Assembly: GCA_026461645.1 (NCBI GenBank)
Contig: JAPJMP010000091.1
Coordinates: 1-6,341, forward strand
Direction of reading: 5' to 3'
Source: Burkholderiales bacterium
GTDB lineage: Bacteria > Pseudomonadota > Gammaproteobacteria > Burkholderiales > UBA11063
DNA length: 6,341 nt
The translations under genes were made by a program, and so were the position numbers. The notes under the pieces were generated by a model. The model was not told the DNA's origin. It saw nothing but the letters and a program-made list of their open reading frames with translations, and made no database searches. Below, piece by piece: positions 1-6,256 of this stretch. Position 1 is the stretch's first letter; each line of letters starts with the position of its first letter.

Positions 1-502
1 ATCAATATTATATATATATTATACCACAAAACCATTGCAAACATTAGCTTTTACATGCTTATATCTAATTTATTTATAAATCCCGTTTTCAACAGCGCCT
101 TATTGTATCATATAACAATTTAACTTGCAATATCCGGTATTTCACCACTTGAATTAGTTTTACTTCAGCGTCATAATTTTTTCTAAGCGCTATGTTTTAG
201 ACACAACACAACTATCTGTTTACTATTTAGCAGAGGATATAAATGAAATAAAAGTATTTAATTTGAATGAATTAGATAGGTTTAATGGCTTTAAAAACAA
301 TATACCAAATAGCTTTAGATGCATCATATAATAGTAATTGGTTTAGTGATTAGTGCAATAACTTAGTAACTAGAATTGTAATGATAAATACAGCACTATT
401 TAAAGTAATTGCAACATAATGCAATAAAATTGAGGTTAACGATGCTGAAATATTAGCAGAGTTTTTGTCACACTTTATTTTACAATTAGCCATGCTATTG
501 TA
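1..502. other. AT-rich stretch with no supportable gene
   Basis: I see no convincing coding region here on either strand. Frame 1 of the + strand is open from the window edge to a TAA at 121-123 (40 codons). This could be the tail of a gene starting outside the window, but its translation is a low-complexity Ile/Leu/Tyr/Asn mix that I do not recognise. A second open stretch of about 58 codons (roughly 155-330, +) has no good start and no ribosome binding site. A 22-codon frame runs from ATG 285 to TAG 353. All are within what chance gives at this base composition. The first 25 bases contain a TA dinucleotide run. The region could be a decayed gene or plain intergenic DNA. Confidence 0.5.
481..502 (-). 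other. Imperfect hairpin immediately after the fur stop codon
   Basis: The inverted repeat pairs 481-490 with 494-502 around a 3-base loop (491-493), giving about nine base pairs with one bulged T on the left arm. It abuts the fur stop codon (503-505), where a transcript end would be expected. On the fur-sense strand, however, it is followed by an A-rich run and not a T-run, so it does not meet the pattern of an intrinsic terminator. It may be a 3'-end stabilising structure or chance. Confidence 0.3.
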
Positions 503-916
503 TTATTTCTTACCTTCACATTCAAAGCATATTCCATATAATGTTAATGTGTGATGCGTAATTGTAAATTTATTTTCATCAGCAATTTTTTCTTGAATGT
601 TTTCAATTTCTGTATTAAAAAATTCAATTACTTTATCACAGTTATAGCAAATTAAATGATCATGATGTTGATTGGGAATAAATAATTCATAAGTCGATTG
701 TTCATCTCTAAAATTATGACGAATAATAATATTGTGTATCTCAAAAAGTGATAAAATTCTATAAATTGTTGCCAAACTTATATTAACATTTTGATTCTTT
801 AATATTGAAAAAATTTGATTAGCATCTAAGTGCTTGTGAGTATTAAATAAATTTAATACTTCAAGTTTATGTTTGGTAATCTTAATTCCTAATTTTTGTA
901 ACTTTTGAATATTCAT
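503..916 (-). CDS. fur: Ferric uptake regulator, Fur family
   Basis: Fur is a dimeric Fe(II)-sensing transcription factor that usually represses iron-uptake genes. The protein has 137 residues from ATG 916. An in-frame GTG at 931 would add five residues (MLILK); neither start has a clear Shine-Dalgarno, and I prefer the ATG because it places the KLGIKIT segment as in other Fur proteins. With numbering from the GTG, the winged helix fills about 12-85 with the recognition-helix motif LATIYR at 53-58. The dimerisation and metal domain follows, with the Fur signature HHDHLICYNC at 89-98. The E. coli metal ligands H33, E81, H87, H88, D89, H90, E108 and H125 have counterparts at H34, E82, H89, H90, D91, H92, E110 and H127. 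CxxC pairs at C95/C98 and C135/C138 fit the structural zinc site. RHNF and KVIEF point to Fur proper, not Zur or PerR. It is divergent from bamE, a common proteobacterial arrangement. Confidence 0.93.
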   Translation of the reverse strand: MNIQKLQKLGIKITKHKLEVLNLFNTHKHLDANQIFSILKNQNVNISLATIYRILSLFEIHNIIIRHNFRDEQSTYELFIPNQHHDHLICYNCDKVIEFFNTEIENIQEKIADENKFTITHHTLTLYGICFECEGKK

Positions 917-974
917 TTTTAGAATCAACACTAATTAAGGTTAAAATATTATTTAATCATTTATTCGGACTGGT
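917..974. promoter_or_regulatory. Divergent fur/bamE promoter region
   Basis: Only about 58 bp separate the two divergent starts (43 bp if fur begins at the GTG), so both promoters must lie here or overlap. For bamE a candidate -10 TAAAAT lies at 942-947, with a weak -35-like TTAGAA at 919-924 (17 bp spacer) and a predicted leader of about 20 bases. I see no strong -10 for fur on the other strand. A Fur box would be expected if Fur autoregulates, but the best alignment here (946-964) matches only about 8 of 19 consensus positions. Confidence 0.4.
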
Positions 975-1328
975 ATGAAAACCTTTTTTTATTATAGCAT
1001 TTACATCTTTGTGATATTAAATATTTTTTCTTGCTCTGGCATTAATTTTACCCAGTGGCATTTTCCTTATACCATGGAGGTTGAGCAAGGTAAATATTTA
1101 ACACAAGATCAAATTAATCAAATTCATGTTGGCATGAATAAAAACCAAATAAATTATATAGTTGGCCAGCCTTTAACTCAATTTATTTTCAATCAGCAGC
1201 GTTGGGATTTTCTTTATCAAGACTATAAAAATGGTAAATTAATTAAAAGTTATACTTTCACTATTCTATTTGATAAAAATAATGTTGCTTACAATATTAG
1301 TCAAACTGGTAAATTTTTCGAGAAATAA
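975..1328 (+). CDS. bamE: Outer membrane protein assembly factor BamE (SmpA/OmlA lipoprotein)
   Basis: BamE is a small periplasm-facing lipoprotein of the BAM complex, which folds beta-barrel proteins into the outer membrane. The 117-residue product starts with a hydrophobic signal segment (3-19) ending in IFSC, so Cys20 is the likely lipidated residue. Phe at -2 and a single positive charge (Lys2) make this a poor lipobox. Ser at +2 fits outer-membrane sorting. The mature part carries the SmpA/OmlA core: EQGKYLT (37-43), VGMNKNQI (52-59), GQPL (64-67) and RWDFLY (76-81), followed by a beta-rich end. These match the family's QGN.LT, GMT..QV, G.P and RWDY.Y positions. The length is normal. The Shine-Dalgarno is weak. 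nadB begins 5 bp after the stop, so the two are probably cotranscribed. Confidence 0.9.
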   Translation: MKTFFYYSIYIFVILNIFSCSGINFTQWHFPYTMEVEQGKYLTQDQINQIHVGMNKNQINYIVGQPLTQFIFNQQRWDFLYQDYKNGKLIKSYTFTILFDKNNVAYNISQTGKFFEK

Positions 1329-1333
1329 ATATT

Positions 1334-2926
1334 ATGCAAACACAACAACTACAATTTGACACTATAATTGTTGGCAGTGGGTTAGCTGGGTTAGCTACAG
1401 CTTTACGCCTAGCTAGCCACAATCAAAATATAGCTTTAATAACTAAACTTCAATTGACTGAATGTAACTCTTACTATGCTCAGGGCGGAATAGCCGCCGT
1501 AATTAATGATAATGATTCGATTGATAGCCATATAAACGACACTTTAGTTGCTGGTGCTGGATTATGTAATCAGCAAGTGGTATCCCATATTTTACAAAAC
1601 GCTGCCAGTGCGATTGAGTGGTTAATTGAAATGGGAGTAAATTTTACTCTAGATGATTCTAATCCTACAGGATTTCATTTAACCAAAGAAGGTGGCCATA
1701 GCTATAGACGCATACTTCATGTTGCCGATGCAACTGGTGCTGCAATCATTAATAGTTTAATCAATAAAATAAAAACTCACCCCAATATTACTATTTTTGA
1801 AAATCACGTTGCCATAGATCTAATTACCCAAAATAAACACACGCAAAATAATCTATGCTATGGATTATATGTTCTTAATCGTCATACTAATAAAATATTT
1901 AGCATGGCAGCCAAAAATACAGTGTTAGCTAGTGGTGGAGTTGGTAAAGTTTATTTATATACTACAAATCCTGATGTGGCAACTGGTGATGGTATTGCTA
2001 TGGCCTATCGCGCTGGGGCAAAAATCGCCAATATGGAATTTATTCAATTTCATCCAACCTGCTTATATCATCAAAAAGCCAAATCCTTTTTAATCTCAGA
2101 AGCTGTTAGAGGTGAAGGTGGTTTATTGAAATTACCCAACTCTGGCTACAGGTTTATGCAAGATCATGATTCGCGCTTAGAATTAGCCCCGCGTGATATA
2201 ACTGCACGTTCAATTGATTATGAAATGAAAAAACATGGTATAGCCTATGTAGATTTAGATATTTCATATAAACCAGAAGCATTCATTAAAGACCATTTTC
2301 CTAATATCTATAATAAATGTTTATCACTTGGTATTAATATTACCAAAGAAGCTATTCCTGTTGTTCCAGCTGCACATTATACCAGTGGAGGAGTTTTAAC
2401 AGATTTAAATGGACAAACTAACATTCAACATTTATATGCTATTGGTGAATGTGCACATACTGGTTTACATGGCGCTAATCGTTTAGCTAGTAATTCATTG
2501 TTAGAGTGTTTGGTGATTAGCAAAAATGCTTGTGCTAATATTTTAACTAATGAAATTAATTTAATGCCGGTGCCAAATTGGGATGAATCAAAGGTTATTG
2601 ATAATGATGAAGAAATAATTATTTCGCACAATTGGGATGAATTGCGTCGGGCAATGTGGGATTATGTTGGTATTGTAAGAACCAATAAACGGCTTGAACG
2701 TGCAAGTCATAGAATAAGCATGTTAAAACAAGAAGTTCATGAATATTATTGCAATTTTAAACTGTCTGCAAATTTAATTGAGTTACGTAACTTAATAGTA
2801 AACGCTGAACTAATTGTTAAAAGCGCCCAATTACGAAAAGAAAGTAGGGGATTACATTTTTCCCTTGACTATCCTAATTTACTGGCTAAAGCAGAAGATA
2901 CAATACTTAGTAACATAATTAAATAA
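1334..2926 (+). CDS. nadB: L-aspartate oxidase (quinolinate synthase B)
   Basis: NadB is a cytoplasmic FAD enzyme that oxidises L-aspartate to iminoaspartate, which NadA (a [4Fe-4S] enzyme) condenses with dihydroxyacetone phosphate to quinolinate for NAD synthesis. The 530 residues are close to the 540 of E. coli NadB. The FAD-binding GSGLAGLA motif is at 14-21 and YAQGGIAA at 48-55. The E. coli active-site residues E121, H244, R290, H351 and R386 have counterparts at E119 (in HLTKEGGHS), H240 (FHPT), R287 (APRD), H348 (AAHYT) and R383 (GANR). SNSLLECL (386-393) is the FAD contact near the end of the flavin domain. The helical C-terminus with MWDYVGIVRT (441-450) and RKESRGLH (501-508) separates aspartate oxidase from succinate dehydrogenase flavoproteins. 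All key residues are present, so it should be active. nadA and nadC are not in the window. The Shine-Dalgarno is poor. Confidence 0.97.
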   Translation: MQTQQLQFDTIIVGSGLAGLATALRLASHNQNIALITKLQLTECNSYYAQGGIAAVINDNDSIDSHINDTLVAGAGLCNQQVVSHILQNAASAIEWLIEMGVNFTLDDSNPTGFHLTKEGGHSYRRILHVADATGAAIINSLINKIKTHPNITIFENHVAIDLITQNKHTQNNLCYGLYVLNRHTNKIFSMAAKNTVLASGGVGKVYLYTTNPDVATGDGIAMAYRAGAKIANMEFIQFHPTCLYHQKAKSFLISEAVRGEGGLLKLPNSGYRFMQDHDSRLELAPRDITARSIDYEMKKHGIAYVDLDISYKPEAFIKDHFPNIYNKCLSLGINITKEAIPVVPAAHYTSGGVLTDLNGQTNIQHLYAIGECAHTGLHGANRLASNSLLECLVISKNACANILTNEINLMPVPNWDESKVIDNDEEIIISHNWDELRRAMWDYVGIVRTNKRLERASHRISMLKQEVHEYYCNFKLSANLIELRNLIVNAELIVKSAQLRKESRGLHFSLDYPNLLAKAEDTILSNIIK

Positions 2927-2930
2927 AACT

Positions 2931-2949
2931 TATACTAAATGTATATTTT
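2931..2949 (+). terminator. Weak possible terminator after nadB
   Basis: A five-base-pair A/T-rich stem (TATAC 2931-2935 with GTATA 2941-2945, loop TAAAT) is followed by TTTT. It starts five bases after the nadB stop. The stem is too short and AT-rich to be a convincing intrinsic terminator, but position and T-run are suitable, and the next gene appears to have its own promoter. Confidence 0.25.
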
Positions 2950-2998
2950 AATCCAGAAACTTTTAAATGTAGCCAATTTTAACTAATTAACAACATTT

Positions 2999-3025
2999 TA
3001 TGATACAATTACAACACAATGGAGA
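2999..3025 (+). promoter_or_regulatory. Probable fdx promoter -10 and ribosome binding site
   Basis: TATGAT at 2999-3004 (5 of 6 to the -10 consensus), overlapping TACAAT at 3004-3009, lies a suitable distance before the coding region; no good -35 accompanies it. GGAGA at 3021-3025 is four bases before the ATG at 3030 and is the clearest Shine-Dalgarno in the window, which fixes the fdx start. Confidence 0.45.
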
Positions 3026-3029
3026 ATAA

Positions 3030-3365
3030 ATGCCAATTATTAAAGTATTACCCCACTCTGAAATTTGCCCCAACGGAATTGAGTTTGAGGCAAAGTCAGG
3101 ACTAAATGTTTGTCAACAGTTACTTAATAATAATGTTGAAATTGAGCATGCCTGTGATATGGCTTGTGCTTGTACTACTTGTCATGTAGTTATTAAGCAC
3201 GGCTTTAACTCTTTAAATCCCATTAATGAATTAGAAGAAGATTTGTTAGATAGAGCTTGGGGACTTACATCCGTTTCTCGATTATCCTGTCAAGCTATTG
3301 TTGGTACTGAAGATTTAACAATTGAAATTCCTAAATATACGATAAATCATGCAAAAGAAAAATAA
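3030..3365 (+). CDS. fdx: ISC-type [2Fe-2S] ferredoxin
   Basis: This adrenodoxin-like ferredoxin carries electrons for Fe-S cluster assembly by the ISC system in the cytoplasm. The 111 residues match the size of E. coli Fdx. Cluster ligands are C42, C48, C51 and C87, in EHACDMACACTTCH (39-52) and RLSCQA (84-89), at the same numbers as in E. coli; C46 is the usual non-ligand cysteine. The family hallmarks LLDRAWGL (72-79) and the C-terminal IPKYTINHAKE (100-110) are present. In many proteobacteria fdx sits at the end of iscSUA-hscBA, but here it stands apart: nadB is upstream and a metal efflux gene overlaps its 3' end. The GGAGA ribosome binding site supports the start and suggests good translation. 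Confidence 0.95.
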   Translation: MPIIKVLPHSEICPNGIEFEAKSGLNVCQQLLNNNVEIEHACDMACACTTCHVVIKHGFNSLNPINELEEDLLDRAWGLTSVSRLSCQAIVGTEDLTIEIPKYTINHAKEK

Positions 3366-4341
3366 ATACAGCAGTTACCTAGATCATCAAGATTATCAAA
3401 AGGGTTTGTCCCATGATGATGATAATCATAGTAATATTAAGCATTCACATCACCATAGTCACTTAGACAATATGCGCGATACTAACTCCAGCGTATTAAA
3501 ATTTTGCCTAATTATTACTTTCTGTTTTTCTTTTATTGAAGCAATTAGTGGCTATCTTACTAATTCAGTTACTTTACAATCAGATGCGTTACATATGTTA
3601 ACTGATGCAGCTGGACTTCTAATTGCATATTTTGCTAATAATATTAGTAAACGCCCTGCTACTATTAATTTAACCTTTGGTTATGGCAAGGCTGAAGCAC
3701 TGGGAGCAATGATTAATTGTGTATTTACCATCATACTAACCTTGTTTTTATTAGTTGAAGTTATTTATCGTTTTGTTCATCCTGTTGAAGTAAAAGGCTT
3801 GGGGCTATTTGTTGTGGCTGGAATTGGATTTTTAGTTAATAGTATCATAGCTTTTACTTTAGCAAAAAATTCACACTCATTAAATATTAAAGCCGCATTA
3901 ATTCATACCTTAGGTGATTTATTAGCCTCAATTATTGCGATTATAGCAGGAGTATTAATAATTTTTACTCATATGAATATTATTGACCCTCTGTTATCTT
4001 TAATTGTTATTATAATTTTGATTGTTTCTAATTATTCATTGATTAAAAAATCTGCCATAGTGCTAATGGCTGGAGTTCCTGAATATTTAAGCTATGAGCA
4101 AGTTGGTAAAGATCTAGCGGCAATAGATGGAGTTATTGGAGTACATGATTTACATATTTGGTATTTAACTGCTAATTCTGCGGCCTTGTCTGCACACATT
4201 GTTGCCAGTAACCCACTTAACTGGGAACAAGTATTAAGTAAATGTCAACGTATGCTTAAAAATAAACATCAAATTGAACATATAACTCTACAATATGAAT
4301 TCGATAAAAACCCTGAAATTATATATTGCGAAATCAAATAA
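3349..4341 (+). CDS. Cation diffusion facilitator (CDF) family metal efflux protein, ZitB/CzcD-like
   Basis: CDF proteins are inner-membrane, proton-coupled exporters of Zn(II) or related divalent metals. The 330 residues show a His/Asp-rich N-terminus (22-39, with a KHSHHHSHLD cluster), six membrane segments (about 51-69, 77-95, 115-140, 149-171, 183-205, 212-232) and a cytoplasmic metal-sensing domain from about 241 with VHDLHIW (265-271). The transport site has HxxxD in TM2 (H82, D86) and in TM5 (H186, D190). This His-Asp/His-Asp set is typical of Zn/Cd exporters such as ZitB and CzcD and unlike the Asp-Asp/His-Asp set of E. coli YiiP (FieF). FGYGKAEALGA (110-120) is also conserved. The start lies inside fdx (17 bp overlap) and lacks a Shine-Dalgarno, which suggests translational coupling. 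Met42 (3472) is an alternative start, but it would remove the His-rich tail common in this family. The metal is inferred. Confidence 0.92.
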   Translation: MQKKNKYSSYLDHQDYQKGLSHDDDNHSNIKHSHHHSHLDNMRDTNSSVLKFCLIITFCFSFIEAISGYLTNSVTLQSDALHMLTDAAGLLIAYFANNISKRPATINLTFGYGKAEALGAMINCVFTIILTLFLLVEVIYRFVHPVEVKGLGLFVVAGIGFLVNSIIAFTLAKNSHSLNIKAALIHTLGDLLASIIAIIAGVLIIFTHMNIIDPLLSLIVIIILIVSNYSLIKKSAIVLMAGVPEYLSYEQVGKDLAAIDGVIGVHDLHIWYLTANSAALSAHIVASNPLNWEQVLSKCQRMLKNKHQIEHITLQYEFDKNPEIIYCEIK

Positions 4342-4342
4342 A

Positions 4343-5767
4343 CTAGCCGTGTATTTGATTTTCTAGAAAAAAACTAGTCACTTCAAATAGAGAATCAGCG
4401 TACATTGCAATATATCCATCCGGACGAATCAAGCATAAAGCTTGATCGCTCCAATTAATAGAATTTTGTTCAATCGTTACAAACTTAGGTAAATCAGATT
4501 CGGTAATAATGTCTTTACTTAGCAATAGCCACCCATTTTTATTTTCGGGGTGGCGATTTTTATTTTGATATAGTACCTGATTACTATTGAGTAATGAACT
4601 ATTCATATAACAAATATCTGTTTGCGCTACACTATTGGCAATTTTATTTCGAACAATTTCAATATTAAGAATACCGCCAACGCCAAAATTACGCAATAAT
4701 TGGAGAAATTTATTATTAGTGCTAGCAATCTTATTTAATCCTCCAGAGCGTTTTAAAATATTATTTGCTATTCCACGCCGTTCACTATTATATAGGTCTA
4801 ACAACTCTTTATTGGCTTGATTTTTAACTACATGTGCCAGCATCCAAGATAATCCCCAAGCATCTTGAATTCCTGTATTTAAGCCTTGCCCATCACCAGG
4901 AGAATGACTATGTGCTGCATCACCGGCTAAAAATATTCTACCTTTTTTAAACTTATCAGCTAAACACTCATGCAACTTAAAACTGCTTTGCCAGTTTATA
5001 GCAACAATATTCAGCCCACTTTTAAATCTTTCTTGAATGATACAATTAAGATCACTAATAGTTAATTGATCGACATTACAAAAATGACCATCGTTACTTA
5101 CTTCAATAAAAACTCTAAATAATTTTTTTAGTGGGGCAAATAAAAGTACACCTTTAGAGCTAAAGGCTACACTAATTTCATTTTTATTTATATTACCTTC
5201 TATTTCAACATCTGCCACCACAAACTTTTGTGGTAAAGAATAGCATTGATATTCAAATTGACTTAGATCTCGAACTTGACTATTATAACCATCACAACCA
5301 ACAACCCATTTCGCTGTTATTTGCTGAGACTTACCTTGCTGAGTACATACTAAATTTACTTTATCTTCAACATCCTGAATACTTTGTACTGAAGTATTCC
5401 ACTCCACAACAATATTTTTTTGGTGTAATTGATCAAGTAATAATTGTTCAATTTGAGCTTGCGGCAAAGTTAATAAAAAATTGAATTTACTTTCAATTCC
5501 ACTAAAGTCAGCATGATTTAGAAGCTTATCCTCACTATATAATTTAATTTCTTTTATTTGCTGCCCTAATGCCACCATCGGTTCAACAAAACCCATAGCA
5601 TCACATACTTCAAGAGTTCTGGCATTTACAAAGATGGCCTTGGAAGTATTTGCTGGGCCAGAATTACCATCAATAATTCGGCAATTGACTCCATGGTGAT
5701 GCAGCGCTAAGGCTAAACTAAGTCCAGTTGGAGTAGCTCCAACAATTAAAATTTCATTATTATTCAT
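4343..5767 (-). CDS. FAD-dependent aromatic-ring-type monooxygenase (PheA/TfdB family)
   Basis: This class A flavoprotein family uses NAD(P)H and O2 to hydroxylate aromatic or polyketide-like substrates. The 474-residue protein has an N-terminal Rossmann motif GATPTGL at 10-16; the usual third-position Gly of GxGxxG is Thr here. The DG motif (VVGCDGYNSQVR, 155-166) contacts FAD and NAD(P)H. The GD motif GDAAHSHSPGDGQGLNTG (282-299), followed by IQDAWGLSWML, is the strongest match to the FAD_binding_3 family. A short C-terminal part with LIRPDGYIAMY (446-456) resembles the thioredoxin-like tail of phenol hydroxylases, but the protein is shorter than those enzymes (over 500 residues). The substrate cannot be told. 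No ring-cleavage or other catabolic genes are nearby. It starts 11 bp after the hemJ stop with a weak AGAG ribosome binding site, and its stop lies one base from that of the convergent CDF gene. Confidence 0.88.
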   Translation of the reverse strand: MNNNEILIVGATPTGLSLALALHHHGVNCRIIDGNSGPANTSKAIFVNARTLEVCDAMGFVEPMVALGQQIKEIKLYSEDKLLNHADFSGIESKFNFLLTLPQAQIEQLLLDQLHQKNIVVEWNTSVQSIQDVEDKVNLVCTQQGKSQQITAKWVVGCDGYNSQVRDLSQFEYQCYSLPQKFVVADVEIEGNINKNEISVAFSSKGVLLFAPLKKLFRVFIEVSNDGHFCNVDQLTISDLNCIIQERFKSGLNIVAINWQSSFKLHECLADKFKKGRIFLAGDAAHSHSPGDGQGLNTGIQDAWGLSWMLAHVVKNQANKELLDLYNSERRGIANNILKRSGGLNKIASTNNKFLQLLRNFGVGGILNIEIVRNKIANSVAQTDICYMNSSLLNSNQVLYQNKNRHPENKNGWLLLSKDIITESDLPKFVTIEQNSINWSDQALCLIRPDGYIAMYADSLFEVTSFFLENQIHG

Positions 5768-5778
5768 TTCTATTAACT

Positions 5779-6216
5779 CTAAAATGGTTTAAAAATTACT
5801 AAACCTACACATATTATAAGGACTACGGTTGGATATTCATTAAAAACTCTAAACCAGCGATGTGATTTCTGATTACAATCTTTTGCAAAATCATCCATAA
5901 GTTTAAAACAATAAACATGGTATATAATTAACGTAATAACAAAAAATACTTTTAAATGTAACCATAAACCTGAAATATCAAACATATGCGCTAATAACTC
6001 CCCCATAATAATTGTAACAATTGCACTAGGGGTCATAATATACCAAAATAGTTTATGCTCCATAATTTTAAATTGGTTTTGTGTTATTTGATTTGTGGTT
6101 AATGAGTGATAAACAAATAATCGCGGCAAATAAAACAAACCAGCAAACCATGCAACCATTGCAATTATATGGATGGTTTTTAATAACTCAAATAACATTT
6201 GATTACCGCTATGCAT
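5779..6216 (-). CDS. hemJ: Protoporphyrinogen IX oxidase HemJ (CopD-like membrane protein)
   Basis: HemJ is an inner-membrane protein that oxidises protoporphyrinogen IX to protoporphyrin IX, the penultimate step of haem synthesis, in bacteria lacking HemG or HemY. The 145-residue product has four membrane segments (about 10-30, 57-78, 86-106, 127-143). Family positions are present: the N-terminal His (H16, in LKTIHIIAMVAWFAGLFYLP), PRLFVYH (31-37), IMEHKL (51-56), WLHLK (85-89), RVFNEYPT (123-130) and the terminal KPF. AAAGGT at 6223-6228, six bases before ATG 6216, supports this start. The internal Met7 would give the more usual short N-terminus (MLFELLKTIH) but has only a poor ribosome binding site. 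It is the first gene of a probable two-gene unit with the monooxygenase. Confidence 0.92.
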   Translation of the reverse strand: MHSGNQMLFELLKTIHIIAMVAWFAGLFYLPRLFVYHSLTTNQITQNQFKIMEHKLFWYIMTPSAIVTIIMGELLAHMFDISGLWLHLKVFFVITLIIYHVYCFKLMDDFAKDCNQKSHRWFRVFNEYPTVVLIICVGLVIFKPF

Positions 6217-6222
6217 TCTTTA

Positions 6223-6256
6223 ACCTTTGTAGCACAAGTTTATTAATATTATAACA
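6223..6256 (-). promoter_or_regulatory. hemJ promoter (extended -10) and ribosome binding site
   Basis: Read on the minus strand, TGTTATAAT at 6256-6248 is an exact TGnTATAAT extended -10 element. Only a weak -35-like TTTAAG lies upstream, which is acceptable with an extended -10. Transcription would start near 6241, giving a leader of about 25 bases that includes the Shine-Dalgarno AAAGGT at 6228-6223. Confidence 0.5.

Noticed and set aside
8..23. TA dinucleotide run at the left edge, considered as a repeat or origin element
   Set aside because: It is only about ten alternating bases in very AT-rich DNA, with no iterons or DnaA-box-like sequence nearby.
946..964. Fur-box candidate in the fur/bamE intergenic region
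   Set aside because: Only about 8 of 19 positions match the consensus, no better than expected in AT-rich DNA.
2425..2631. Minus-strand open frame of 68 codons inside nadB
   Set aside because: It lies wholly within the well-supported nadB reading frame on the other strand and its translation resembles no family I know.
4359..4370. Perfect 12-base palindrome TTTTCTAGAAAA near the convergent gene ends, considered as a bidirectional terminator
   Set aside because: It lies inside the monooxygenase coding end, and the only possible stem is four A/T pairs around CTAG, too weak for a terminator.
4635..4820. Plus-strand open frame of 61 codons inside the monooxygenase gene
   Set aside because: It is antisense to a clearly conserved coding region, with no ribosome binding site or recognisable protein features.
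5230..5484. Plus-strand open frame of 84 codons inside the monooxygenase gene
   Set aside because: It is antisense to the DG-motif part of the monooxygenase, and the translation has no recognisable domain, so it is best explained as a shadow frame.
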